A DNA stretch of 64,000 bases from a virus (IMGVR_UViG_3300027763_000027:62001-126000); one strand, 5' to 3'. Counted from the first letter of the stretch, positions 43,362 to 51,300 are shown. The notes: generated by a model from the letters alone, not told the origin. A program made the numbers and translations.

Positions 43362-43705
43362 AACATAAAATATTTTGGGAAAAGAATAGCAGAGTTAAGG
43401 GTGTTGTCCCATCTGCACAAATTATCAATAAAACATCCACGGATAAATTTCCTTGTGATGCAGTAACTATTCGTATGTATAATCTTAATGATAAAAACCC
43501 AACGGCAACCGCATATTTTTATGGGAAAGAAGCTCAAGGAAGCTCTTGGAATGGAAGCAATTATACTTATGCCGAAACTAAATTAATGGTTACCTTTGAT
43601 AAAGATAAAGAAGGTTATAGCTTTAATGGTGGAGCTAAATCATTCTCTTTACAAGACATTAAAGAAGTGTTAGATTCAGTAAGGGAAACATTAAACAAAT
43701 TATGA
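43358..43705 (+). CDS. Phage protein of unknown function
   Basis: 115 residues, beta-rich N-terminus (PCDAVTIRMYNLNDKNPTAT, WNGSNYTYAETKLMVTFD) and a helical end (LQDIKEVLDSVRETLNKL). Good AAGGAG/AGGA ribosome site; ATGA overlaps on both sides. Confidence 0.48.
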   Translation: MKHKIFWEKNSRVKGVVPSAQIINKTSTDKFPCDAVTIRMYNLNDKNPTATAYFYGKEAQGSSWNGSNYTYAETKLMVTFDKDKEGYSFNGGAKSFSLQDIKEVLDSVRETLNKL

Positions 43706-44376
43706 GTCAAAAACAAACATTTGAAGAATTGATGCGATCTTTTAGATTTCACAAGAATCCTATTTTAAACTGGTTTCTAGGTGAACTCAGTTATTACTCT
43801 CATACTTATCTTAATGTTAAGTGGGGATTAAAAAATAAACTTCAAAAATTAATTCGTGGATATTCTGATAGTGATTGCTGGAATCTTCCTCAATCTACTG
43901 CGAAGTTTATGCTTCCAAGAATCAAGCATCTTCGACAAAACTATCATAGCCTTGCTAATCGTCACCATTTAATTATTGATGATAAGATTGTTCCTTATGT
44001 TGGTAAAGAAGATGATTTTGTATTTAATACAACTCTTGGATGCCACATTGATAAAACAACTGGCTTGGAAATTTCCCTAGATCAAAAAGAATATGAATAT
44101 GTATTAGATGAAATTATTTTTGCACTCCAAACTATTGTTGATGAAGATGATATTAATGTAAGTCTAGAAGAAGTTTATGAGGTTTATCCAAAAGGATTTG
44201 ACCCAATTAAAGATAGACAAATGTTCTTGACTCGTCAAGAAGATGGCACAAGTTTGGTAGAATTTGAAACAAAGGACAATATTCAACCAGATTACTCAAA
44301 ATTAAATAAAGCCTATGAGCGTCAAAGAAATGGATTGATGCTCCTTGGCCTTTACTTTAAGGACTTATGGGATTAA
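43702..44376 (+). CDS. Phage protein of unknown function
   Basis: 224 residues, soluble. QTFEELMRSFRFHKNPILNW, FMLPRIKHLRQNYHSLANRH, then EDDINVSLEEVYEVYPKGFD. Reminiscent of small conserved proteins in T4-like phages, but no family is certain. Part of the tight early-type operon. Confidence 0.5.
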   Translation: MSQKQTFEELMRSFRFHKNPILNWFLGELSYYSHTYLNVKWGLKNKLQKLIRGYSDSDCWNLPQSTAKFMLPRIKHLRQNYHSLANRHHLIIDDKIVPYVGKEDDFVFNTTLGCHIDKTTGLEISLDQKEYEYVLDEIIFALQTIVDEDDINVSLEEVYEVYPKGFDPIKDRQMFLTRQEDGTSLVEFETKDNIQPDYSKLNKAYERQRNGLMLLGLYFKDLWD

Positions 44377-44379
44377 ATT

Positions 44380-44535
44380 ATGAACAACGATAGAATACTA
44401 TTAGACATTAAAAGAAGTTTGGTTGATATATCTCAATCACTCTATAATTTATCACTTGATATTAACAAGATTACAAGGAAAATAATTGAAGAAGATGAAA
44501 AAGAAGAAAAAAAGAATGACAAGCGAAGAATTTGA
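44380..44535 (+). CDS. Small helical protein
   Basis: 51 residues: MNNDRILLDIKRSLVDISQS then LYNLSLDINKITRKIIEE and a very charged end. Predicted coiled-coil-like helix. Starts 3 bases after the previous stop; overlaps the next gene in another frame. Confidence 0.42.
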   Translation: MNNDRILLDIKRSLVDISQSLYNLSLDINKITRKIIEEDEKEEKKNDKRRI

Positions 44536-44731
44536 GAAAGCTATGAAAGCTCAAGGTAGATTGGTAAGCAAAGTCTACTATCGTATCACATTTAAAGGTG
44601 TGGGGCTTTATATTTTAAATTCATTTAAGTTTAAATTGTTTCCTAAATTTTTTTATATGAATGGTAAATACTTTACTGAATGTGGATTTAATTGGTTGGG
44701 ATGGATTTTTGAGTTTCAATGGAATAGATAA
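44495..44731 (+). CDS. Small basic protein of unknown function
   Basis: 78 residues from ATG 44495 (MKKKKKRMTSEEFEKAMKAQ); ATG 44516 is an alternative start. Aromatic beta-rich second half (FKFKLFPKFFYMNGKYFTEC, GWIFEFQWNR). Stop overlaps the next ATG by one base. Confidence 0.45.
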   Translation: MKKKKKRMTSEEFEKAMKAQGRLVSKVYYRITFKGVGLYILNSFKFKLFPKFFYMNGKYFTECGFNWLGWIFEFQWNR

Positions 44732-45033
44732 TGAAACCTAGATACGACTTTACTAAAGGAAAATTAATTTCATACGATGGTGAAATTATCGAGTTTGCTG
44801 GTTCAGCAGGAGTGGACAAGTATCCAGATCAAGTGCAAGAAATAATGGATTTATTTGATTTTAAAAAAGGCGAATACCTTGTGACTGATGAAAGCTCTGT
44901 TGGGGATTTTGAAAAACAGAATATGAATCCTAAAAAACTTGCAAAATTTAAGAAAAAATACGGATTCAGTTTGACAAATAAATCAAACATAAGTAAGATA
45001 GCTGAAAGGATGTATAACTTTAGACCATTTTAA
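44731..45033 (+). CDS. Phage protein of unknown function
   Basis: 100 residues; KLISYDGEIIEFAGSAGVDK, FDFKKGEYLVTDESSVGDF, KKLAKFKKKYGFSL. Soluble. No family recognised. Confidence 0.45.
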   Translation: MKPRYDFTKGKLISYDGEIIEFAGSAGVDKYPDQVQEIMDLFDFKKGEYLVTDESSVGDFEKQNMNPKKLAKFKKKYGFSLTNKSNISKIAERMYNFRPF

Positions 45034-45039
45034 AAATGT

Positions 45040-45330
45040 ATGAAATACACAATAACATCGCAAGACAAAGAAGCACTAACTGAATTTGACCAGATAAAAG
45101 AAGGAGAAGTTTTTTCTTTCTTTGACCCCGAATCGGTTCAGCGAGGCAATCACGCAATCTATATGAAGATTAAAGTTCCTAATACAACAAGCGTAAATAT
45201 TCTAGATTTAGGAGATGGCAAGGCTTATGACTTTTCTAATAAAAAGCGTAACACACTAAATGACCCCGATGAGCAACAAGGCAATCGAGTTTATAAATTA
45301 AACGCAAAAATTAATATTGTTGTTTTATGA
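45040..45330 (+). CDS. Phage protein of unknown function
   Basis: 96 residues; beta-rich (GEVFSFFDPESVQRGNHAIY, VNILDLGDGKAYDFSN). ATGA overlap with the short gene that follows. Confidence 0.45.
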   Translation: MKYTITSQDKEALTEFDQIKEGEVFSFFDPESVQRGNHAIYMKIKVPNTTSVNILDLGDGKAYDFSNKKRNTLNDPDEQQGNRVYKLNAKINIVVL

Positions 45331-45497
45331 GTAAAATCAAATATACATATTATATAGAGCAAGACAAGGATAAAGATGGAAACCTTGTGCAAGGTTGGTC
45401 AATTTATAAAACTCCATTAGTTAAAACTATTAAACTTAAAACATTTAAAAAGCTAAAAGATGCAGATACTTTTCTAGATAAATATGAAAGTAATTAG
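45327..45497 (+). CDS. Small protein of unknown function
   Basis: 56 residues: MSKIKYTYYIEQDKDKDGNL, GWSIYKTPLVKTIKLKTFKK. Linked by ATGA to the gene before and overlapping the next by 14 bases. Reads like a small strand-strand-helix domain. Confidence 0.48.
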   Translation: MSKIKYTYYIEQDKDKDGNLVQGWSIYKTPLVKTIKLKTFKKLKDADTFLDKYESN

Positions 45498-45675
45498 ATA
45501 CATAAAACAATTAGAAGATGAGTTTGGAAATGACCTTGAATTATGGGGAGCTTACGAGGAAACTCGTAAAGACAATTACCCCAATGTTGATTTCATTGAT
45601 GCTAAATTGTTAAAAACCTTTCCAAGTCCTTATCACGCAAGGAATTGGATGGAAAATGATGGTAAGAACAATTAA
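45484..45675 (+). CDS. Small protein of unknown function
   Basis: 63 residues: MKVIRYIKQLEDEFGNDLEL, WGAYEETRKDNYPNVDFIDA. Last gene before a new promoter. No family recognised. Confidence 0.45.
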   Translation: MKVIRYIKQLEDEFGNDLELWGAYEETRKDNYPNVDFIDAKLLKTFPSPYHARNWMENDGKNN

Positions 45676-45679
45676 TTCT

Positions 45680-45707
45680 TTGACTTAAATTAAATTTAAA
45701 TTATATT
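45680..45707 (+). promoter_or_regulatory. Leaderless-type promoter for the gene at 45714
   Basis: TTGACT, 16 bp, TATATT, 6 bp to ATG. Confidence 0.75.
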
Positions 45708-45713
45708 TGAGTT

Positions 45714-46388
45714 ATGGATACAACTAAACCAGATCAGTTTTTCGCCAGCTTTAACGAGCTTCATAGTCACAAGGTAGAAGCCTATAAGCAGTATTGGGAA
45801 ACCCTTAAACCTTTAACCAATGAAGATATTTTTAGGCGTTATCTTTTTGCTTTCTGCTCGGTTCATACTACTTGGGAAGGCAACATCAAGGGTTATCTTG
45901 CTATTCGTGATTTTATTTATTGGAGATACAACCGCAAAGAATTGTTGAAGCGTCTTACTCGTTCTGGTGTTGGTTGTCAGAATGAACGCACAGATTATAT
46001 TTGGGATTTTGCAAAAGATTTCTGGCAGAATCCCAAAGACTTTGTTTGCTATAACAAGAAGCACTATATCAAGGTTCGTGATAGTCTTGTTGAGCGTATT
46101 CGTGGATTGAGCTATGCTAAAGTTAGCTTTGCTCTTGAGATGATTAATCCCAATCACACCAAAGTTGTATGCGGTGATGTTCACCATCTTCGATTCTATG
46201 GTATGGAGAATTTAAAATATACAAAGTCAAAGGTTGGTGCGTTAAAATATAAAGCGATGGAAAAGCATTGGATTGATAATTGCGATAAATTAGGTGTGCC
46301 ATCTTATATTGTTCGTTGCCTTATGTGGGACGATATTCAAAAACAAGCCGATAGTGATTATTGGGGATATGTTCTCAAGCCATTTTAA
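45714..46388 (+). CDS. Possible HhH-GPD-like DNA glycosylase
   Basis: 224 residues. VERIRGLSYAKVSFALEMIN followed by KVVCGDVHHLRFYG is like the helix-hairpin-helix and catalytic Asp region of HhH-GPD DNA glycosylases (G-x-x-x-K then a D-x-H-x-x-R-x-x-G strand). The helical N-terminus (YLFAFCSVHTTWEGNIKGYL) also fits. If correct it would excise damaged bases, alongside UvsE. Evidence is limited to this region, so it may be another conserved phage protein. Confidence 0.45.
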   Translation: MDTTKPDQFFASFNELHSHKVEAYKQYWETLKPLTNEDIFRRYLFAFCSVHTTWEGNIKGYLAIRDFIYWRYNRKELLKRLTRSGVGCQNERTDYIWDFAKDFWQNPKDFVCYNKKHYIKVRDSLVERIRGLSYAKVSFALEMINPNHTKVVCGDVHHLRFYGMENLKYTKSKVGALKYKAMEKHWIDNCDKLGVPSYIVRCLMWDDIQKQADSDYWGYVLKPF

Positions 46389-46389
46389 T

Positions 46390-46587
46390 ATGAAAGCATC
46401 ATCTTATTTTACTGATGGAGAGATTGAATTAGCTATGGGAATCCTTGGAGATTTATTATCTAATAAAGATTTTTTAGATGAAATTTCAATATCTCACGAT
46501 GCTACCGATAAGTATTATAAATTAGTAGACAAGATAGATGTTTATTTTAATGATTTTAATTTACATAACGAAACTCCACAAGAATGA
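46390..46587 (+). CDS. Small acidic protein of unknown function
   Basis: 65 residues from ATG 46390 (MKASSYFTDGEIELAMGILG), helical. One base after the previous stop; ATGA overlap with the next gene. Confidence 0.45.
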   Translation: MKASSYFTDGEIELAMGILGDLLSNKDFLDEISISHDATDKYYKLVDKIDVYFNDFNLHNETPQE

Positions 46588-46814
46588 ACCTAGAAGATTT
46601 AATTGATCGTAAAATTCTTTACTTGAATTACCCTATCAATAAGTATTTAATTCAAGAGGGAAAAGTAACAGAAATTTCTCCCGCCAAAAAATGTATTAAA
46701 ATAAATGCTGATTGGCATTTGAAGGATAACATTCGTATCATAGAATTATTTAGCGAAGATGAAAGGCCAAAGTTAGGATTTGGTTTGACAAAAAATGAAA
46801 AACAAGCAAAATAA
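46584..46814 (+). CDS. Small SH3-like protein of unknown function
   Basis: 76 residues; LIDRKILYLNYPINKYLIQE then GKVTEISPAKKCIKINADWH, an SH3/KOW-like strand pattern, and a charged tail. Function unknown. Confidence 0.45.
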   Translation: MNLEDLIDRKILYLNYPINKYLIQEGKVTEISPAKKCIKINADWHLKDNIRIIELFSEDERPKLGFGLTKNEKQAK

Positions 46815-46959
46815 AGATATGGAAAAAGCAATTAAACTTTTAGAGGAGCTTGTTAATCAAGCTGACGAAGATTGTCCTCAAGATTGTAGAACAATGCACT
46901 TCACTAATGCTCTTGAGGAAGCTAGTGAATTTATAATGGAGTATAAAAACACAAAATGA
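46795..46959 (+). CDS. Small acidic protein of unknown function
   Basis: 54 residues from ATG 46795, or 46 from ATG 46819. MEKAIKLLEELVNQADEDCP then MHFTNALEEASEFIMEYK; two helices with a CPQDC element. ATGA overlap with the next gene supports the frame. Confidence 0.45.
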   Translation: MKNKQNKDMEKAIKLLEELVNQADEDCPQDCRTMHFTNALEEASEFIMEYKNTK

Positions 46960-47165
46960 AAATGGGACGAGTTTGTTTGGATTTAAATTATATTGTAGAT
47001 ATGGACAATCAAGAAATGGTTGAACGAGCTATTGAATGTCTTTATGAAGATTTGATGCAAGGCGTAAAATATGGTAACATCACTAACTGGATTGATGTTA
47101 TCGAAGATAAAAACGCAAAAAAAAATATGATTCCAGAGTTCTTATTGGAGAAAGAGAATGACTAA
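46956..47165 (+). CDS. Small protein of unknown function
   Basis: 69 residues; MKMGRVCLDLNYIVDMDNQE, MVERAIECLYEDLMQGVKYG. A GGAG ribosome site for the next gene lies in its 3' end. Confidence 0.45.
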   Translation: MKMGRVCLDLNYIVDMDNQEMVERAIECLYEDLMQGVKYGNITNWIDVIEDKNAKKNMIPEFLLEKEND

Positions 47166-47349
47166 TCCAAGATCAAAGATTCTATCAGACCTTAAAAGAG
47201 CATATCTCAAAGAACATTCTATAACTCTTGTGGATAGGATTCTTGGTTATTTAAATAATCTAACAGATTTTCAACTTTGTCAATTATATTCTGAAAAGTA
47301 TGAAACTAACCCAAAATATATAGCAGAGCAGTTTGAGTTTAAATTTTAA
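47158..47349 (+). CDS. Small helical protein of unknown function
   Basis: 63 residues; MTNPRSKILSDLKRAYLKEH, ILGYLNNLTDFQLCQLYSEK. Preceded by GGAG at a good distance. No family recognised. Confidence 0.45.
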   Translation: MTNPRSKILSDLKRAYLKEHSITLVDRILGYLNNLTDFQLCQLYSEKYETNPKYIAEQFEFKF

Positions 47350-47367
47350 TATTTAATTAGAATTACT

Positions 47368-48108
47368 ATGATTTATATAGCGTATAGGGGAAGATTAGGC
47401 AATAGATTAATTCAATATTGTTTAGCGAGAATACTTTCCAAAAAATTCAACGAACAAATTTCGCATCCCGAAATAAAATTTTTCAAACCACGATATATAA
47501 CAAATTATAAAATTCATAAAAAAAATATTTTAGTTGATGATAATAATTTTTTAGAGATTTTACAATTAGAAAATTTAGAACCAGCAAATCTTGTTTTAAG
47601 TGGATATTTTCAAGATAAGTTGTTTTTATCAGAATATCGTAAAGAAATATTACAATTAATTAAATTTACTTGGGAAGAAAAAGAGGGTATATTTATACAT
47701 TATAGGCTAGGGGATTGTTTGACCAACAATAACGGAAGTATAAGGCTAATTCCAGCCCAAGAATATTATATGTATTGTTTAGATGAAATTTTAAAAACCT
47801 CAAATCAACAAGTTTATATATCTAGCGATTCGCCAAACCACGATAGAGTTACAAGTTTAAGCAAAAAATATAAAGCAAATATAATTAATTTTGAAAACCC
47901 GATAATCGCTATGTTTTATGGTTCTCAATTTAAAAATAAAATTTTAAGTTTAGGAACTTTTAGTTGGTGGATTGGTTTCTTGGGTAATCAAAACAATATA
48001 TATTATCCCGATGGTAAAGAATGTGGATATAACAGAAATATATTTAACCTAGAAGAATGGAAGTCTGTAAAAAGAAAAAAATATTTATTGAAAAAAGAAC
48101 AAAATTAG
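47368..48108 (+). CDS. GT11-like alpha-1,2-fucosyltransferase
   Basis: 246 residues. MIYIAYRGRLGNRLIQYCLA is the G-x-L-G-N-x-x-F/I-Q-Y motif of GT11; GIFIHYRLGDCL is the H-x-R-x-G-D donor-binding motif; VYISSDSPNHDRV and ILSLGTFSWWIGFLG complete the family order. Transfers fucose from GDP-fucose. It lies 16 kb from the main sugar cluster among early-type genes and has no clear promoter of its own, which suggests a separate role or separate acquisition. Confidence 0.8.
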   Translation: MIYIAYRGRLGNRLIQYCLARILSKKFNEQISHPEIKFFKPRYITNYKIHKKNILVDDNNFLEILQLENLEPANLVLSGYFQDKLFLSEYRKEILQLIKFTWEEKEGIFIHYRLGDCLTNNNGSIRLIPAQEYYMYCLDEILKTSNQQVYISSDSPNHDRVTSLSKKYKANIINFENPIIAMFYGSQFKNKILSLGTFSWWIGFLGNQNNIYYPDGKECGYNRNIFNLEEWKSVKRKKYLLKKEQN

Positions 48109-48123
48109 AATATTATATATTAT

Positions 48124-48312
48124 ATGGAAGAAGAAGTTAAAGCGATTCGCACAATAAAAGAGTTTATCTCTTGGTATGAAGCAAAAGAAAATATTAATAC
48201 TGAACAGAGTTTGCAGGGAGATTTAGAGCTTCACAAGTTTTATATTAAATTTAAATACATTCTTGAACAAGAAAAAGAAGAAAACAAAAGAATGGGTAAT
48301 TTTTTAGGATAA
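48124..48312 (+). CDS. Small helical protein of unknown function
   Basis: 62 residues; MEEEVKAIRTIKEFISWYEA, KYILEQEKEENKRMGNFLG. AGGA near the end serves the next gene. Confidence 0.42.
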   Translation: MEEEVKAIRTIKEFISWYEAKENINTEQSLQGDLELHKFYIKFKYILEQEKEENKRMGNFLG

Positions 48313-48316
48313 ATCC

Positions 48317-48499
48317 TTGAAAGATCAAACCACATTAGTTAGCAGAGTAAATAAAGAGCTTCAAGAGCTAGAGAATGATATTACAGCTTTAGTTGAATGG
48401 CACGATAACAACTATAAAGATATTTCTGGAATCAAATGGCAAGAATTAGACGAGGCTCAACTCCTTGTTCAAAAAATTAAAAAATATATAAAAAAATAA
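48317..48499 (+). CDS. Small helical protein, TTG start
   Basis: 60 residues starting at TTG, with TTAGGATAA about ten bases upstream. VSRVNKELQELENDITALVE and LDEAQLLVQKIKKYIKK suggest a helical hairpin. Confidence 0.42.
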   Translation: MKDQTTLVSRVNKELQELENDITALVEWHDNNYKDISGIKWQELDEAQLLVQKIKKYIKK

Positions 48500-48502
48500 T
48501 AC

Positions 48503-48531
48503 TTGCTTCTGTATTAAAATACAAGTATAAG
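48503..48531 (+). promoter_or_regulatory. Promoter for the gene at 48539
   Basis: TTGCTT, 17 bp, TATAAG, 7 bp to ATG. The -35 is imperfect. Confidence 0.5.
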
Positions 48532-48538
48532 TTTATAT

Positions 48539-48835
48539 ATGGCAACCGCAAAAATTACTAAAACAAGGAAATCAATAAAATCATTTATTGAAATGAATTA
48601 TAGTGATTATGCAGACAAGATTCTTCTTGCAGATGGATTCGATAATTGTCTCATAGGTTTTACGCCTAATGATAAAGGGAATCCAGTAGCAGTTTATGAT
48701 AAGTGGAAAATGATTAAACAATTATCTAAAGACTTGAAAAGTGATGATGGTGAAGCTCTTGAGTATTTTGAATTTAATATTGAAGGTGCTTATGTGGGAG
48801 AATTTACTCCTAAATATTTGGATAAATATGAATAA
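48539..48835 (+). CDS. Phage protein of unknown function
   Basis: 98 residues; SIKSFIEMNYSDYADKILLA, FDNCLIGFTPNDKGNPVAVY, MIKQLSKDLKSDDGEALEYF. A compact alpha/beta protein of a type common in large phages. The next gene starts within its last codons. Confidence 0.48.
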   Translation: MATAKITKTRKSIKSFIEMNYSDYADKILLADGFDNCLIGFTPNDKGNPVAVYDKWKMIKQLSKDLKSDDGEALEYFEFNIEGAYVGEFTPKYLDKYE

Positions 48836-49157
48836 AAAAATTAATTGGGTTAATCTAGTTTCTTCTTACGCATTATTTTCTTTTGGTTATAGTGCGGTTA
48901 TTTATATTATCTGGAATTATCTTTTCGCACCAGTTTTTGATAATTTGACTTTATCTTATTTACAAATTATTGGTGCTTATACGATTTGTAGAATTTTATT
49001 TGGTAATACTAACACAAATTATATTAGTAATTTTTATAGTCCACCAACTCCAGACCTAGATAAGATTGATGGCTACTTAAAAGAAATACAAGCAGATTTA
49101 GACAAAGAAGCAGACGAAGTTGAAAGACAATACGAAGATTTAGATAAAAAAGATTAG
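48828..49157 (+). CDS. Two-helix membrane protein with coiled-coil tail
   Basis: 109 residues from ATG 48828. Two membrane helices (about 7-30 and 38-60) and a charged, Asp/Glu-rich tail (KIDGYLKEIQADLDKEADEV) predicted as coiled coil. Could take part in membrane or lysis functions; unproven. Confidence 0.52.
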   Translation: MNKKINWVNLVSSYALFSFGYSAVIYIIWNYLFAPVFDNLTLSYLQIIGAYTICRILFGNTNTNYISNFYSPPTPDLDKIDGYLKEIQADLDKEADEVERQYEDLDKKD

Positions 49158-49158
49158 T

Positions 49159-49572
49159 ATGAACTTCAATAAGATTATTGAGGTTACTTATGCCTTGATT
49201 AATAAGCATAATGCAGATTTAAGATGCCGACATTTTTCTTTTATTCTTGACCGCAATCGTATTATTAGTATTGGAATGAACTCTACCAAGACTCATCCAA
49301 TGAATTTAAAATACAATTATGTAAATAAAAATAAAGAAAAGATTAGCAATATTGTTGGAACTCATAGCGAATTAAATGCAGTTATTAAACTTGGAGAGGA
49401 AGATTGTTCTAAATTAACCCTAGTTAATACTAGAATCAATAGAAATAATGTCTTAGATAATTCTTCTCCTTGCTCTGGATGTGCTGATATGATTAATCAG
49501 TTAAATTTTAAAAATGTATATTTTAGTAATCTTAAAGGTGGATTTGATAAATTTAATTTGACAAATAGTTAA
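49159..49572 (+). CDS. Cytidine/dCMP deaminase superfamily protein
   Basis: 137 residues. THSELNAVIKLG (His-x-Glu) and SSPCSGCADMINQL (Pro-Cys-x-x-Cys) give the zinc site, with HFSFILDRNRIISIGMNSTK as the first strands. More diverged than the dCMP deaminase at 18072 and with a different active-site spacing, so the substrate may differ (for instance a modified base or a tRNA/DNA target). Starts one base after the previous stop. Confidence 0.68.
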   Translation: MNFNKIIEVTYALINKHNADLRCRHFSFILDRNRIISIGMNSTKTHPMNLKYNYVNKNKEKISNIVGTHSELNAVIKLGEEDCSKLTLVNTRINRNNVLDNSSPCSGCADMINQLNFKNVYFSNLKGGFDKFNLTNS

Positions 49573-49586
49573 AATATATATAATAT
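49558..49586 (+). promoter_or_regulatory. Promoter for the gene at 49595
   Basis: TTGACA, 17 bp, TAATAT, 8 bp to ATG; TATAAT at 15 bp spacing is an overlapping alternative. Confidence 0.62.
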
Positions 49587-49594
49587 TAATCATT

Positions 49595-49771
49595 ATGGCA
49601 AACAGACCCAAAACATACTTTGTTAAAATGACAGACAACATTAATGGAACATTTACCATTAGTGAGGCAAAGGTTCTTGATAAGGTTAATCAACACACTC
49701 GTCATTGGCGTTCCTTTGATAAGCGTAAATTGACTAGCAAGCTCCGAGTTGCTGACATTCTTACAAAGTAA
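49595..49771 (+). CDS. Small basic protein
   Basis: 58 residues: MANRPKTYFVKMTDNINGTF, TISEAKVLDKVNQHTRHWRS, FDKRKLTSKLRVADILTK. Basic, with better codon use than its neighbours; might bind nucleic acid. Own promoter upstream and a long hairpin downstream, so monocistronic. Confidence 0.52.
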   Translation: MANRPKTYFVKMTDNINGTFTISEAKVLDKVNQHTRHWRSFDKRKLTSKLRVADILTK

Positions 49772-49780
49772 TACTATTAT

Positions 49781-49823
49781 AGGATACATTCATAGGGATT
49801 AAATGCCCCTATGGGTGTAATCT
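49781..49823 (+). terminator. Long imperfect hairpin after the gene at 49595
   Basis: A 17-bp stem with G-U pairs; core CATAGGG/CCCTATG, loop of 9. No T-run follows, so it may protect the 3' end or act as a factor-assisted terminator. It also contains a GTGTAAT on its 3' arm. Confidence 0.45.
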
Positions 49824-49887
49824 ATATTATTATGAAGTCTATAAATCATAAGGAATTATTTAGTCGCTAGAAGAAGTTAATCTAGCT

Positions 49888-49916
49888 TGACATTTTAATC
49901 AATTTAAATTAATCTC
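49888..49916 (+). promoter_or_regulatory. Promoter with a true leader for the gene at 49937
   Basis: TTGACA, 17 bp, TAATCT, then about 20 bp to the ATG including GAGGA eight bases before it. An exception to the leaderless spacing. Confidence 0.55.
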
Positions 49917-49936
49917 AAATAAGTCGAGGACAAGTT

Positions 49937-50404
49937 ATGAAAATACTATGTAGAATATCCGTTTTGTTGTTAGCCTCTTGTATATTATTCAAGAGCGAAA
50001 TAACATCATCTTCAAAGAAACCTATTATCTTTAATAAAGATCAAATGGTTGATAATTTTATTAAAACTAATACTCCCAAGAAAGAAATCAAGGTTCGCTT
50101 AACTGCTTATTGGGCAAGAGGTTCTGATACGGATTCTTGGAGTGCAAAGAGACAAAGCTCTACTGGTGCGACTCTTAAACCTAATAAGAGCGTTGCAGTA
50201 GACCCTAGAATTATACCTTACTTCTCAAGACTTTATATTCCTAATCTTGGATTTAGATTTGCTCACGATACTGGCACAGATGTTATTAGAAAGAAAGCTA
50301 GTCACGGCAAGTATCCAGTTGTTGATATTTTCTTTATGACAGAAAAAGAAGCTATGAGGTTTGTTAATAATAATCCTAAAATAGTTAAAGTTGCTGTATA
50401 TTAA
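49937..50404 (+). CDS. 3D-domain (MltA/RlpA-like) lipoprotein, possible cell-wall enzyme
   Basis: 155 residues. Lipoprotein signal with a lipobox (VLLLASC, Cys at about 15). The mature part has the three-Asp 3D domain: SVAVDPRIIPYFSRL, FRFAHDTGTDV, VVDIFFMTEKEAM, the fold of the MltA catalytic domain and related lytic transglycosylases. It may weaken peptidoglycan during infection or lysis from the outer membrane. Unusual among early-type genes in having a leader with a Shine-Dalgarno site, which fits an exported protein. Confidence 0.68.
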   Translation: MKILCRISVLLLASCILFKSEITSSSKKPIIFNKDQMVDNFIKTNTPKKEIKVRLTAYWARGSDTDSWSAKRQSSTGATLKPNKSVAVDPRIIPYFSRLYIPNLGFRFAHDTGTDVIRKKASHGKYPVVDIFFMTEKEAMRFVNNNPKIVKVAVY

Positions 50405-50405
50405 A

Positions 50406-50780
50406 ATGATTATTGATGATAGCGTAACTTTTTTTGGTGTTTATTTTTATAACTGCACATTAAACTTAAATACCATAAAAGCATTACAAAAGATAATGGA
50501 TAATTACAAATACAACAATTTAATTCTTTGTCAAAAAGATCAGTTTGGTGGGTATCTTTTGACTCATAATGTATTTAATGATAAGAAAATGAGAGATGTG
50601 CAAAGTCATTATTTTAAAACAAAAGATTCTTTAAAGCAATCATATAAAGATATGCTTAATAAATTTTCTAATATAGAAAAAACTTTTTATTTGATTTGTT
50701 CTGAATATAATGATATAAATGAAACAGAAGGTTTATTATCAAAATGGAGAGAAGGAATCCAAGAAGCGTGTAATACATAA
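50406..50780 (+). CDS. Phage protein of unknown function
   Basis: 124 residues from ATG 50406 (MIIDDSVTFFGVYFYNCTLN). DNYKYNNLILCQKDQFGGYL and YKDMLNKFSNIEKTFYLICS suggest an alpha/beta domain. One base after the previous stop. Confidence 0.45.
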   Translation: MIIDDSVTFFGVYFYNCTLNLNTIKALQKIMDNYKYNNLILCQKDQFGGYLLTHNVFNDKKMRDVQSHYFKTKDSLKQSYKDMLNKFSNIEKTFYLICSEYNDINETEGLLSKWREGIQEACNT

Positions 50781-50781
50781 T

Positions 50782-50991
50782 ATGCCTTCTAAAGAGAAAA
50801 AAATGACACTTTTAACAGATCATTTAGAAAGTTTAAATTATTGGAGAGATCAATTATTGGGTTTAGAGAAATCGTATTATAGTAAAGACCCCGAAAAAGA
50901 AAGAACTTGCCGTAATATGATTAATAAATATTTAGATGATGTTTTAGATCATAATAAAAAAATCAAGGAAAAGTCTAAAAACAAGGTGTAA
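50782..50991 (+). CDS. Small charged helical protein
   Basis: 69 residues from ATG 50782 (MPSKEKKMTLLTDHLESLNY); Lys-rich end. One base after the previous stop. Function unknown. Confidence 0.45.
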   Translation: MPSKEKKMTLLTDHLESLNYWRDQLLGLEKSYYSKDPEKERTCRNMINKYLDDVLDHNKKIKEKSKNKV

Positions 50992-51010
50992 TAGTTGATA
51001 GAACAAATTT

Positions 51011-51073
51011 ATGGAAATCGCAATTTTATCAGCTTGTTTTATTTTAGGTGGAATTTTTGGAGTCCGTATATGA
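51011..51073 (+). CDS. Single-helix membrane peptide
   Basis: 20 residues, MEIAILSACFILGGIFGVRI; its stop overlaps the next ATG (ATGA). One of several such micropeptides in the window. Confidence 0.45.
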   Translation: MEIAILSACFILGGIFGVRI

Positions 51074-51300
51074 ACTGGCTTACCGACCTTTATTGGAATA
51101 TTCGTCTTAAAATTGAAGATAAAATTTATGAATGGCAATCTAATCGTGAATTAGCTAGACTTGAAAAAGAAGATGTTGCTTTTGCTGATGAAGATAATAA
51201 CGAAATTATAGCTAGTTGGGAAGATGAAGAAGTAGAAGTTAAACCAAAGAAAAAGAAAGCCAAAAAGAAAAGTGTTAAGAAAGTTAAAAAAAGTAATTAA
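51070..51300 (+). CDS. Small charged protein with Lys-rich tail
   Basis: 76 residues from ATG 51070 (MNWLTDLYWNIRLKIEDKIY); acidic middle and a tail of Lys repeats (KPKKKKAKKKSVKKVKKSN), likely nucleic-acid binding. The ATGA link with the membrane peptide fixes the start. Confidence 0.48.
   Translation: MNWLTDLYWNIRLKIEDKIYEWQSNRELARLEKEDVAFADEDNNEIIASWEDEEVEVKPKKKKAKKKSVKKVKKSN

Noticed and set aside
49832-49870. Twelve-codon open frame (MKSINHKELFSR) with GTGTAAT ten bases upstream
   Set aside because: Too short to support as a gene, and the GTGTAAT lies in the arm of a hairpin.
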